From Candidatus Cloacimonetes bacterium HGW-Cloacimonetes-3 (GTDB lineage: Bacteria > Cloacimonadota > Cloacimonadia > Cloacimonadales > Cloacimonadaceae), in the NCBI GenBank assembly GCA_002840645.1, contig PHBO01000013.1:1-55338 (forward strand): 55,338 nt of DNA. Direction: 5' to 3'. The notes under the pieces are model-generated. The model was not told where the DNA came from and made no database searches. It saw only the letters and a list, made by a program, of their open reading frames with translations. Below are positions 43,986 through 52,825 of the stretch, one piece after another (position 1 is the first letter of the stretch; each line of letters begins with the position of its first letter). A program made the translations under genes and the position numbers.

Positions 43986-44462
43986 CCTTGAGCTATACGC
44001 CCGAATTACGAAACGCAATGGAACTGTACTACACGCAAGTAGTTAGCACCGTCCCACTTGCTTCTTCATTTCTCCAAAGCGTTAATCAAGTGATTATCCC
44101 CTCTTAATCAAGCGTTAATTATTAACGCTTGATTAAGAGGGGATAAAGAAGTAATTAACGACGTGAAGGAAGGACGAATTTAGCGAAAAGAAGTATTACA
44201 TTTTGGTTTTTCCATGAGAGAACTATGGGATAATTTGTAAATAATTTGAATGAGTTTGCGGTAGTGTAGATATCAGTATTTGGATGAGAAGCTTGAAATG
44301 CCATTATTGGCAATGGCTTAACAAGCATTGTATTTTAGTTATGAAACTCTGATTTCATCGTGTAGAAGATAATTTAATCAATTTAGCCACGATTAGTTGT
44401 CTTTCATGTGTTAGTAGTTATCTTGTTATAAGAATAGCACCAATTTCTTGTTAGGAGGAATG
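43986..44462. other. 477-bp gap with palindrome E, otherwise unexplained
   Basis: The first part carries the palindromic element described separately. The rest, about 44180-44450, is AT-rich with no open frame of note, a small inverted pair GCCATT/AATGGC near 44300 without a T run, and a TATAAG near 44425 that may be part of the OmpA-gene promoter. The ribosome site AGGAGG is at 44453-44458. I see no RNA gene or insertion sequence. Confidence 0.4.
44056..44160. repeat. Intergenic palindrome E (TTAATCAAGCG word), 53-bp core
   Basis: The core 44094-44146 is a perfect inverted repeat with 26-base arms around one base; inside each arm is TTAATCAAGCGTTAAT next to CCCCTC. This is the longest palindrome in the window. 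The 16-base inner arm equals that of element A. A further GCGTTAATCAAG (44080) and TTAACG (44155) flank it, and a leader TTGCTTCTTCATT (44058) and a GAAGGAAGG tail (44164) resemble the other elements. It follows the nitroreductase and could fold as a strong RNA stem. Confidence 0.9.
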
Positions 44463-45641
44463 ATGAAGACCACTTTATGCTTGATAGTATTTACTATCAT
44501 TTTGAACATGGCTGTCCTGATGGCAGCAGATGCTCCCAAAGCCCCTTTCCAAACTCGGGAAGACGTATATATCCTTATAAAAGAGGAGCTTATACTCACA
44601 GTTGATATCTATAAGGCACAAGTTGAGATTCTATCCATGATTTTGAATCTGGAGAGGAAAGATCTTAGGCAACGTAATGCTGATTTGAGTGACCAAATTG
44701 ATAATTTGAGGTTGCTGAAAGTGTACGAGGGGAAAAACAACGAAGAGCAGATGGCTCTTTTGCAAGAACAATTGGATACTACCAGAGAAGATTTGGCGAA
44801 TGCGTATTTGAATCTGGATCAGTTAAATACTAAGCTGAAACAAACCGAAGCCAAAATTATGGACTATTACAGCAGAGTAAACAAGCTTGCTGAGCAGACT
44901 ATTGCTGAAGTTGAGAAAGATAAGAATCCCAAACTATCCCCTCAGATTCTAAGCTCAATGAAGTCGAACTATGCCATAATGTCCAAAGCCAGTGCTACGG
45001 AAGGTATGGATGATAAAGCATTTATGGGCTTTAAACAAGCTACAGCCGATTATATCAAATATGCTGCTTCTAATGGCATAGACACCAAAACTATGGAAAA
45101 CAACTTGATGCTTGTGGGAGAATATTTCGCTTCTGCCCAGGCTAATCAAAAGCAATATGGCGATTTGCAGCTTTACATCAGCAGTTACCAGATGATGCTG
45201 GATGCTGAGAAGGCAGATAAGGAAGAGCTTCAGCGTCGGCTGGATGAGCTTCGAAACTTACCATTCGGAAAAACCTACGAAGATAAGATATATTTCGATT
45301 CAGGCAGCGTGGAGCTGGATAAAGAAGCTATAAAAATTCTAAGAGAATTTGCTTCCAGCGTCCCACCGGATGACGAATACGAGATCATGATCACCGGTTT
45401 CTGTGATGATACTCCCATTGGACCAACGTTAAAGAAGAAATATGCTTCGAACTGGGAGCTGTCTCTTGCAAGGTCATCAGCAGTAGTACGCTATATGCTC
45501 GGCACTCTAAACTTCCCCCCCGAAAAGATAATCATTGCAGGTAAGGGTGAATTTACAGGTGTAAAGGACACTGCTACACAAGACAAAAGGCTTAGCAGAA
45601 AAGTGGAATTCCGTTTTGTCCCAAAGGATAGTAAAAAGTAA
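44463..45641 (+). CDS. OmpA-family protein with coiled-coil
   Basis: This 392-residue protein has a signal peptide (TTLCLIVFTIILNMAVLMA) and a long heptad-rich region (about residues 45-260; e.g. EEQMALLQEQLDTTREDLAN). The C-terminal OmpA peptidoglycan-binding domain follows (about 270-390), starting KIYFDSGSVELDKEAIKIL, with ITGFCDDTPIGPTLKKKYAS and WELSLARSSAVVRYML, ending LSRKVEFRFV. It should tether the envelope to the wall. The frame is open from a TTG 15 bases earlier, but AGGAGG at 44453-44458 serves ATG at 44463. It stands alone between two gaps. Confidence 0.88.
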   Translation: MKTTLCLIVFTIILNMAVLMAADAPKAPFQTREDVYILIKEELILTVDIYKAQVEILSMILNLERKDLRQRNADLSDQIDNLRLLKVYEGKNNEEQMALLQEQLDTTREDLANAYLNLDQLNTKLKQTEAKIMDYYSRVNKLAEQTIAEVEKDKNPKLSPQILSSMKSNYAIMSKASATEGMDDKAFMGFKQATADYIKYAASNGIDTKTMENNLMLVGEYFASAQANQKQYGDLQLYISSYQMMLDAEKADKEELQRRLDELRNLPFGKTYEDKIYFDSGSVELDKEAIKILREFASSVPPDDEYEIMITGFCDDTPIGPTLKKKYASNWELSLARSSAVVRYMLGTLNFPPEKIIIAGKGEFTGVKDTATQDKRLSRKVEFRFVPKDSKK

Positions 45642-45669
45642 AGAAACCAATCAATAGCTAACCTTTTTC

Positions 45670-45700
45670 TTGACAGGAAACCACGTAATCGAATTATTAC
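45670..45700 (+). promoter_or_regulatory. Candidate promoter for hutU and following genes
   Basis: TTGACA (45670-45675) is followed by ATTATT after 17 bases and TATTAC after 19. The -35 is consensus and the -10 partial. It lies about 30 bases before a small open frame and about 300 before hutU. Confidence 0.3.
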
Positions 45701-45728
45701 AGTAACTTGAGTATTGATAGGGAAGGTG

Positions 45729-46001
45729 ATGTCTAAAACTGATAGAATACTGACGAACTTAAGCCAAATAGTTGTACCGACTAAGGCTTATTTTAAACCT
45801 GCCGAAGTTGCGTGGGCTGCTTGGTATAATTCGCAGAAGCAGTACGTAAAGCATCTGAAGGCATGCCTGTGGGTTAGCACGGCTGTGATAACATACAGGC
45901 TTGTGACTGGTTTAAAAAGGACGGAATTGATCGGTTTTAGCACTGCATGCCCAACACTACAAACCACTATTTTACACATAAACAGAGGTAATAATGCCTG
46001 A
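45729..46001 (+). CDS. Hypothetical small ORF overlapping hutU start
   Basis: A 90-residue frame starts at ATG with GGAAGG just before it and ends eight bases inside hutU. The peptide (MSKTDRILTNLSQIVVPTKA, later AEVAWAAWYNSQKQYVKHL) has no family I recognise; one hydrophobic stretch (CLWVSTAVITYRLV) might be a membrane helix. A leader peptide or a spurious frame are alternatives; the minus-strand frame over the same area looks like shadow coding. Real coding is uncertain. Confidence 0.3.
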   Translation: MSKTDRILTNLSQIVVPTKAYFKPAEVAWAAWYNSQKQYVKHLKACLWVSTAVITYRLVTGLKRTELIGFSTACPTLQTTILHINRGNNA

Positions 46002-48006
46002 ACATGTTTACAGGATACAGTTGTCAGCGGAATTACCGCCAAAGCCTGTTTTTGAACCCGGGATTCGCAGAGCACCTGATCGAGGACTGGAATTAAACAG
46101 GGCAGAGATTGCACAAGCACTTAAGAATGCTCTCCGCTATATTCCAACCTCATTACATAAAGAGATAGCTCCTGAATTCTTGCACGAACTAAAAACCATG
46201 GGAAGAATTTATGGATATCGTTACCGCCCTCATGGAAGGCTTAGCGGTAAACCGATTGGAGAATATAAGGGGATTACCTCAGCTAAAGCCCTGCAGGTGA
46301 TGATAGATAACAACTTGGATTTTGATATTGCCCTTTATCCCTACGAGCTTGTTACTTATGGAGAAACCGGACAGGTATGCCAGAACTGGATGCAATATAG
46401 GCTGATATGTAAATACCTGGAAGTGATGCGCGAAGATCAGACACTAGTGGTAGCATCAGGACACCCTCTTGGTTTGTTTCCCTCGAAGATTGATGCTCCA
46501 CGAGTTATTTCAACAAATGGTTTAGTGATAGGGAAGTGGGATAATCCGATAGATTTTAAGCGTCTAACCGCCTTGGGTGTTGCCAATTACGGACAAATGA
46601 CCGCCGGTGGGTGGATGTACATTGGTCCACAGGGCATTGTGCATGGCACCTATATTACCTTGCTAAATGCGGGACGAAAATATCTGGGAATTCCAGAGGA
46701 CAAAGACTTGGCAGGAGTGTTGTACGTGTCTTCAGGATTGGGCGGAATGAGCGGTGCCCAAAGCAAGGCTGTGGAGATTGCCGGAGGAATAGGTGTGATC
46801 GCAGAAGTGGATTACAGCCGAATTGAAACCAGATACAACCAGGGTTGGATTGCCAGGGTATCCGATAAACTGGATGAGGTATTTCAATGGGTTACACAAG
46901 CTCGCAGTGACTTAAAACCGCTATCTATCGCTTACCATGGTAACATAGTTGATTTGCTGGAGTATATAGACAAGCACAATGTAAAAGCAGAATTAGTATC
47001 AGACCAAACCTCCTGTCATGCAGTTTACGAAGGAGGCTATACGCCTGTGGGCACCGCTTTTGATGAAGGAAGAAAGCTGATAGCAGAAAACCCTGAACTC
47101 TTCAAGCAAAAGGTGGATGCTTCACTATTACGTCATTTTGAAGTGCTTAAGAATCTTTGCAATAAAGGCTCCAGATTCTGGGACTATGGCAACAGCTTCA
47201 TGGCAAGCGTTTTTGATGCCGGGATAAGTTCAATCGCAAAGAATGGCTTAAACACAAATGACGGCTTTATCTGGCCATCTTACGTGGAAGATATTATGGG
47301 ACCTTTGTGCTTTGATTATGGCTATGGTCCATTTCGTTGGGTGTGCCTTTCCCACAAAGAAGAAGACCTTAGGAAAACCGATAAAGCCGCTGCGGAACTC
47401 ATCGATCCTACTCGGAACGCCATGGATAGGGATAATTATCACTGGATAGTTACCGCAGAGCAAAACCGTTTGGTGGTAGGTACCTTAGCCCGCATTTTGT
47501 ATGCAGATGAAGAAGGCAGGATACGGCTTGCATTGAAGTTCAACGATATGGTTCGCAAAGGTGAGATTGGTGCTGTGATGCTGGGACGTGACCACCATGA
47601 TGTATCCGGCACAGATTCTCCCTTCAGAGAGACTGCTAATATACATGATGGCTCTAATCTGATGGCAGAGATGGCAACTCAGTGCTTTGCCGGTAATGTG
47701 GCACGAGGGATGACACTTGTAGTGTTATCTAATGGCGGTGGAGTGGGCATCGGAAGAAGTATCAACGGCGGTAATGGAATAGTTTTAGATGGTAGCGACC
47801 GGATGGATGATATAGTTCGCAAAGCACTATCATGGGATGTGATGGGTGGTGTGGCGCGCAGAGCATGGGCACGAAATGCAGGCGCAGTAGAGACATGTGA
47901 AACCTGGAACGAAACCAATGCTGATAGCGGAGCAATCACAATCCCTGAGCCTGTAGATGAAGACTTAATTCAGGAATTGGTGAGATTAGATTATGGAGGT
48001 AACTAA
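45994..48006 (+). CDS. hutU: Urocanate hydratase
   Basis: Urocanase hydrates urocanate to imidazolonepropionate in histidine breakdown, using a tightly bound NAD. The 670-residue protein is the long variant found in FCB-group and other anaerobes, not the ~560-residue proteobacterial form. Recognisable parts are YPYELVTYGETGQVCQNWMQ, VVASGHPLGLFPS, the substrate-binding NYGQMTAGGWMYIGPQGIVHGT, YVSSGLGGMSGAQSKA (NAD loop), RDHHDVSGTDSPFRET and VLSNGGGVGIGRSINGG. It has an AGAGGTAAT ribosome site. Other hut genes are not next to it. A UGPase gene follows directly; the link is probably operon position only. Confidence 0.94.
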   Translation: MPEHVYRIQLSAELPPKPVFEPGIRRAPDRGLELNRAEIAQALKNALRYIPTSLHKEIAPEFLHELKTMGRIYGYRYRPHGRLSGKPIGEYKGITSAKALQVMIDNNLDFDIALYPYELVTYGETGQVCQNWMQYRLICKYLEVMREDQTLVVASGHPLGLFPSKIDAPRVISTNGLVIGKWDNPIDFKRLTALGVANYGQMTAGGWMYIGPQGIVHGTYITLLNAGRKYLGIPEDKDLAGVLYVSSGLGGMSGAQSKAVEIAGGIGVIAEVDYSRIETRYNQGWIARVSDKLDEVFQWVTQARSDLKPLSIAYHGNIVDLLEYIDKHNVKAELVSDQTSCHAVYEGGYTPVGTAFDEGRKLIAENPELFKQKVDASLLRHFEVLKNLCNKGSRFWDYGNSFMASVFDAGISSIAKNGLNTNDGFIWPSYVEDIMGPLCFDYGYGPFRWVCLSHKEEDLRKTDKAAAELIDPTRNAMDRDNYHWIVTAEQNRLVVGTLARILYADEEGRIRLALKFNDMVRKGEIGAVMLGRDHHDVSGTDSPFRETANIHDGSNLMAEMATQCFAGNVARGMTLVVLSNGGGVGIGRSINGGNGIVLDGSDRMDDIVRKALSWDVMGGVARRAWARNAGAVETCETWNETNADSGAITIPEPVDEDLIQELVRLDYGGN

Positions 48007-49407
48007 GTGAACGCAAACTTTATCAAGCTAATGAAAAGTGAAGGCTTGCGTGAGGAAGTTATTCGCACATTTCAAACATACTATGATAATCTGGTTAAGG
48101 GAGATAAAGGCTTCATTTCGAAACAACAGATACAACCTCCTTCACCGCACAACCTGATAAACTATGAAAGCATTAAACACAAAGCGAACACTCAACTGCT
48201 AAAGAGCACGGTGGTACTTAAACTAAATGGTGGCTTGGGAACCAGCATGGGGCTGTCTAAAGCCAAGTCTTTATTACCTGTTAAAGGTAACATGAATTTC
48301 CTGGATATAATTAGCCGACAAGTTTTAACCCTGAGGGCAAGCTCCGGATATGATGTTCTGTTGCTTTTCATGAACAGCTTTAGCACTGAAGCAGACACAA
48401 TCCAGTACCTAACCAAATACCCCGATTTGGGCAAGCAAGATATTCCGCTCTCTTTTATGCAGAATAAGTTTCCCAGAATTCGGCAAGATAATCTGATGCC
48501 CTATGAATCCCCTAATAATGCACAGATGTGGAACCCACCTGGGCATGGAGATATATTTACAGCCATTACCTCGGATGGATTGCTGGAGAAGCTGATAGCA
48601 AGCGGTTACCGGTATGCCTTTGTTTCTAATGCTGATAACCTGGGTGCCACGCTGGATAGTAGCATTCCTGGCTATATGGAAGAAAACAATATTCCCTTCA
48701 TTATGGAGGTATGCCACCGCACTTCTATGGATAAAAAGGGCGGGCACCTAAGCGAGGATTTGTCCGGGCAGCTACTACTGCGGGAAATAGCCCAATGCCC
48801 TCAAGATGAACTGGACGAGTTTCAGGATATAGAATTCTATAGGTACTTTAACACCAATAACCTCTGGATTGATTTGAAAGCTTTGGAATGGCAATTGATA
48901 TCCTCCGATGGCTTGATGTTGCTATCTCCTATTGTGAACCCAAAAATGGTGGAGGGAACAGCTGTGTACCAAGTGGAAACTGCAATGGGTTCTGCAATCA
49001 GTAATTTTAATAATTCTAAAGCAGTTGTTGTGCCGCGGGAGCGCTTTGCTCCGGTTAAAAAGACAAACGACCTACTTGCGATTTGGTCGGATGCTTATGA
49101 TCTGAATGACCAGTATCAAATAACACTTAAACGCGGCTTAGAGAAAGCACCTCATATCGAACTGGATGATAATTATTATGGAACGGTAAGTGCCTTGCAA
49201 GCCAGATTTCCCCATGGAGCTCCTTCTCTAAATAGTTGCAAGGAATTGATAGTTAAAGGTGACGTTACTTTTTTGGAAGATGTGATTTGTGAGGGGAAAG
49301 TATCTCTCAATGCATTTTCTCCTGCTTCCATCCGCAATTGCTTGCTTACTGGTGAGATGAAGCTGGGTGATATACCAAACGGGGACTCGAATCCCATAAG
49401 AGGTTGA
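48007..49407 (+). CDS. UTP--glucose-1-phosphate uridylyltransferase, eukaryotic-type
   Basis: This 466-residue enzyme belongs to the UDPGP family typical of eukaryotes and some bacteria, not GalU. The signature VLKLNGGLGTSMGLSKAKSLL (nucleotide loop about residues 71-89) is followed by FMNSFSTEADTIQYL, WNPPGHGDIFTAI, FVSNADNLGA (UDP-sugar site) and RFAPVKKTNDLLAIWSD, then a beta-helix tail. UDP-glucose would feed exopolysaccharide or other glycans. GTG at 48007 has GGAGGT at seven bases; the hutU stop is adjacent. Confidence 0.92.
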   Translation: MNANFIKLMKSEGLREEVIRTFQTYYDNLVKGDKGFISKQQIQPPSPHNLINYESIKHKANTQLLKSTVVLKLNGGLGTSMGLSKAKSLLPVKGNMNFLDIISRQVLTLRASSGYDVLLLFMNSFSTEADTIQYLTKYPDLGKQDIPLSFMQNKFPRIRQDNLMPYESPNNAQMWNPPGHGDIFTAITSDGLLEKLIASGYRYAFVSNADNLGATLDSSIPGYMEENNIPFIMEVCHRTSMDKKGGHLSEDLSGQLLLREIAQCPQDELDEFQDIEFYRYFNTNNLWIDLKALEWQLISSDGLMLLSPIVNPKMVEGTAVYQVETAMGSAISNFNNSKAVVVPRERFAPVKKTNDLLAIWSDAYDLNDQYQITLKRGLEKAPHIELDDNYYGTVSALQARFPHGAPSLNSCKELIVKGDVTFLEDVICEGKVSLNAFSPASIRNCLLTGEMKLGDIPNGDSNPIRG

Positions 49408-49408
49408 T

Positions 49409-50641
49409 ATGGTATCAAAATCTACAAAGGTCAGGTTGGGGATATTCCTCGCCGTAGGTTCTCTACTAATTATCGTGTTTGCGGCAGCTGTTGCAGGCAG
49501 TAGATTAGTGCAAAAAAGAGACATTTATTATATACAGTTTGAGAACTACTCCGTAAGTGGTATGCAGGTTGGCGGTGCAGTGAACTATCAGGGCATAAAA
49601 GTTGGCAGAGTGGAAAGCATCAAGATTGACCCTAAGGACGTAACCAAAATAACTCTTACAGTAAGTGTGGAAGCAGGTACACCCATAAAAGCAGATACGG
49701 AAGCAGTGCTTACCCTGGTTGGTATAACCGGCTTAAAAGCCGTGGAGATACGCGGTGGGACAAATGAATCTGCCCTATTAAAACCTAAGAGCTTTATCAA
49801 GGTAGGCGTTTCCATATTTGATGATATAAGCGACAGAGCTGTTTCCATAGCAGAGAAAATTGACCTGATTGCTGCGAATATTAACGAAATGACCGGTGAG
49901 GAAAACCGCAAGAATATAGCAACGATTCTGGCTCAAACCAGCTTGCTCTTGCAAACGACACGGGAGAATTTGTCCACCACCTTAGTAAGCTTTAACAAGA
50001 TAGCCAATAATACAGCAGAGCTTACTGAAAGTATAGGTAATAACCTTAATAAGCTTACGGACAACCTTACAAAGAACGTAGACAACATAACTCTTAGTAC
50101 CACCAACAACATTGATAATCTGACTAATGAGACCAGAATCAGCCTTGAAACACTAACAAAAACGCTCAATTCTGAACTTGTATCCATTACAAAAAACCTG
50201 GAGCAGAGTATTAACGAAGTTACATCCAGCAGTACATCGCTTATGCAAGATACGCAATTCCAGGTAAACAATATTGGCGCAAATACCGACCGAATGATTC
50301 TGGAAACTACTAAACAGATTATTGCTACAAGTGCTAACATTAATAGTTCTTTGGATAAGGTAAACGCTATGCTAAACACACCCGGAGTGGACAGTTTGAT
50401 GACGAACTTAGGTACACTTGCCGGAAAACTTGCTCAGACAGATTTGAATGCGATGGTTACAGAATTGTCTGTTACGATTCAAAAAACCGGAACCCTCGTT
50501 TCATCACTGAACCGTCTTGTTGCCCGTGGGCAAGGTGACATCTTGGATATTTTGGACTCTATGGCAGAGACAAGCGATAATTTGAAAGAGTTCTCCCGTC
50601 AAATATCGGACACACCCTCAGTTTTAATACGGGGTAATTAG
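49409..50641 (+). CDS. mlaD: MlaD/MCE-family lipid transport protein
   Basis: The 410-residue protein is anchored by one N-terminal helix (LGIFLAVGSLLIIVFAAAVA, about residues 10-29). An MCE domain follows (about 38-120: YIQFENYSVSGMQVGGAVNYQGIKVGRVESI, LTLVGITGLKAVEIRGG). The rest is a long helical, asparagine- and threonine-rich region, with heptads such as NLNKLTDNLTKNVDNI. Such proteins form hexamers that shuttle phospholipids between membranes. It starts one base after the UGPase stop and belongs with the next three genes. The long helical tail may form a bridge as in PqiB/YebT-like proteins. Confidence 0.9.
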   Translation: MVSKSTKVRLGIFLAVGSLLIIVFAAAVAGSRLVQKRDIYYIQFENYSVSGMQVGGAVNYQGIKVGRVESIKIDPKDVTKITLTVSVEAGTPIKADTEAVLTLVGITGLKAVEIRGGTNESALLKPKSFIKVGVSIFDDISDRAVSIAEKIDLIAANINEMTGEENRKNIATILAQTSLLLQTTRENLSTTLVSFNKIANNTAELTESIGNNLNKLTDNLTKNVDNITLSTTNNIDNLTNETRISLETLTKTLNSELVSITKNLEQSINEVTSSSTSLMQDTQFQVNNIGANTDRMILETTKQIIATSANINSSLDKVNAMLNTPGVDSLMTNLGTLAGKLAQTDLNAMVTELSVTIQKTGTLVSSLNRLVARGQGDILDILDSMAETSDNLKEFSRQISDTPSVLIRGN

Positions 50642-50649
50642 GAGGTATT

Positions 50650-52818
50650 ATGCGTAAGAATAGCTTTATTCATCTTGGTTTAGGCTTGGTATTGATATTG
50701 ATCATGCTATCGGGTTGTTTTGGAAAAGTACAGAGAACAACAACGAACTATTACGTTCTGGATTATCAAAGCTCCAGTGAAAAGCCAGAATTGAGACGTC
50801 CCAATAACACAGGCAAAATACTGGAAGTTCTGGATACCAACCTCTCCAAAACATACGATCGTAATCAGATAGTTGTAAAAGAGAACTTTTACCGGGTACG
50901 CTATTTGCAAACAGACGTTTGGGCATCCAAGCTTCGAGATGCTGTTCCCAATCTTATCGTTCAACGCTTACAAGCATACAATTTATTTGGTCAGATATCG
51001 CGTAATGACGTTTTGGATAAGAGTCCCAATTACTTCCTTGAAACGAATATATTGAACATTGAGAAGATTGAGGGTACAGAACCCAAAGCATACCTGCGCA
51101 TGGAATTTGTGATGCGCGATTCAAGTGATCAGGTTGTTGTTCTGGCGCATAAAAATGAACGTTATGTGGAACTGATAGACCCTTCCATGGTTTACTTAGT
51201 ACAAGCTTTTAACGATATGATAATGGAAGAAACCAATATCTTCGCAGCCAAATGCAATTTGTTCTTAAGCGGCAAAAAAATAGCAGATATAGCTCGTAAT
51301 GCTCCCAAAAGTCAAGTAGAAAAATTTGTGTTTGAAAGCATGGCTCAAAGTGCAGCTCAAGTTACTTATGGAGAGTTATCTGTAAAGACCAGAACCAACA
51401 CTGAAGAACAGATACGTTATACGATTGAAGCTTTGGATAGCCTGAACACCGTAACCAGCAGTGATGAACGTTATATGAACGAGGTTGTAACTTTAGTACC
51501 GGGGCGTTATCAAGTTACACTTGATGAAGCCGGAGAAATAGTTATACCTGTAGTAGTAAAACCTAACCAAAGAAGTGTACTGCTACCTCAATGGGGTGAG
51601 TTGCAAGTAGTTATCCTTGATGAATCTCAAAACCGTGTACGCATGGGCTATGATTTATGGGTTAAGGATACTAAAACTCAGGGCTACAAGAATTATAGCG
51701 GTGGTATGTTTTCCATGGGTGATGATGAAATTGGTTCGGTGGATAAACTTTGGATTCTACCCCCCGGACACTATTTGATTAAGCTGGGTAGTGGTTCCTG
51801 GAGCGATATGCGTAATTTTGCTACGGTTCCTCTTGATGAAGGTGATCGAAAAACACTAACCATGTTTGTAGATCCTACAGCAGACATAAATGTACTAATT
51901 GGTGCCGGCGTGTTTGCAGATGACGACCTTGGAACAGGCTCATCCCGCATTCACAAAGGGGCAGTTCATGGCAATATTAGCCTTTCTTCCAAAAATGATG
52001 TGGAAAAGAACAAGCCTTCTATGAGTTTCAATTTGGCTGCCCAGTTCGATAACAGTATTGACACACACGACAGAATTCGTCCTTTCCATTTCACATCCAG
52101 AAGCATGTATGATTTGGGGCTTGATATCACTAATGATACAGATTTCAGATTCAGCTTAGATACCTACACGCTCAAGAGTGTTCTTCTACTATATCCATTT
52201 AAAAAACGTTCAAAAATGAAGAATTTTGCCTTCTATGGTAGGTCTGACCAGGTAACTCACTTCTTTGATGAGACTACTTTTTTTACAAACGACACGGATT
52301 ATATCTTGTTAGATAGTGAAGGCAATCAGGTGCTGTCAAGAGTAGATCAGCAAAGTCTGAAATCAAAAAGGTCTTTTTTCCCCCTTCGTTTAAAGGAAGG
52401 TACGGGTATTACATACAGGTTTAATTTCGGCGGCAACAGCTGGATGAGTTTACGTGGAGGATATGGCTGGCAACAGGATTTTAACAAAGATAGTTATACT
52501 CTTCTAAGCACCAATAGTAGCGGTGTTAACACCTACCAGGAAGAAACTGATCGCTCCTCCAAAGGGATAGAAAGCACCGTTATTTTATCCGCTATCAATT
52601 TGCTGAAGTTTTTTAGTGTCAATTCAACATTAGATGTTCTATTTCCCATGAATACTGCAGAAAGCAACTACAGGCTGGAGAATGAAAACCGTTTGAACAT
52701 ACGCCTTTATCGCAATATCTCTATGGATATCAAGATGAATATTCAGTATGACAAAGTGGTAAAACCCTGGGTTGTTTACGACTACAGCTCATTTTTACGG
52801 ATATCCCTTTTCTATTAG
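50650..52818 (+). CDS. Lipoprotein fusing an ABC-transport auxiliary (PqiC-like) domain to a C-terminal beta-rich domain
   Basis: This 722-residue lipoprotein has lipobox LSGC at about residue 23. Residues ~25-230 resemble the PqiC/ABC_trans_aux family: NYYVLDYQ, then VVKENFYRVRYLQTDVWA, LRDAVPNLIVQRL, and LRMEFVMRDSSD. A mid domain (about 250-430) is beta-rich. The last ~290 residues alternate strands and turns, e.g. MSFNLAAQFDNSIDTHDR and RFNFGGNSWMSLRGGYGWQQ, ending SFLRISLFY with a terminal aromatic, as in outer-membrane barrels. It would form the outer-membrane end of the lipid path. The combination in one chain is unusual, since in E. coli PqiC is a separate lipoprotein. Confidence 0.7.
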   Translation: MRKNSFIHLGLGLVLILIMLSGCFGKVQRTTTNYYVLDYQSSSEKPELRRPNNTGKILEVLDTNLSKTYDRNQIVVKENFYRVRYLQTDVWASKLRDAVPNLIVQRLQAYNLFGQISRNDVLDKSPNYFLETNILNIEKIEGTEPKAYLRMEFVMRDSSDQVVVLAHKNERYVELIDPSMVYLVQAFNDMIMEETNIFAAKCNLFLSGKKIADIARNAPKSQVEKFVFESMAQSAAQVTYGELSVKTRTNTEEQIRYTIEALDSLNTVTSSDERYMNEVVTLVPGRYQVTLDEAGEIVIPVVVKPNQRSVLLPQWGELQVVILDESQNRVRMGYDLWVKDTKTQGYKNYSGGMFSMGDDEIGSVDKLWILPPGHYLIKLGSGSWSDMRNFATVPLDEGDRKTLTMFVDPTADINVLIGAGVFADDDLGTGSSRIHKGAVHGNISLSSKNDVEKNKPSMSFNLAAQFDNSIDTHDRIRPFHFTSRSMYDLGLDITNDTDFRFSLDTYTLKSVLLLYPFKKRSKMKNFAFYGRSDQVTHFFDETTFFTNDTDYILLDSEGNQVLSRVDQQSLKSKRSFFPLRLKEGTGITYRFNFGGNSWMSLRGGYGWQQDFNKDSYTLLSTNSSGVNTYQEETDRSSKGIESTVILSAINLLKFFSVNSTLDVLFPMNTAESNYRLENENRLNIRLYRNISMDIKMNIQYDKVVKPWVVYDYSSFLRISLFY

Positions 52819-52825
52819 GTGTTAG

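Noticed and set aside
44094-44146. Long palindrome as a Rho-independent terminator
   Set aside because: The stem is AT-rich and no T run follows on either strand; size and repetition elsewhere point to a repeat element.
45788-46120. 110-codon open frame on the minus strand at the hutU start
   Set aside because: It is antisense to the well-supported hutU N-terminus and its small upstream frame, is cysteine-rich without a family, and has no clear ribosome site.
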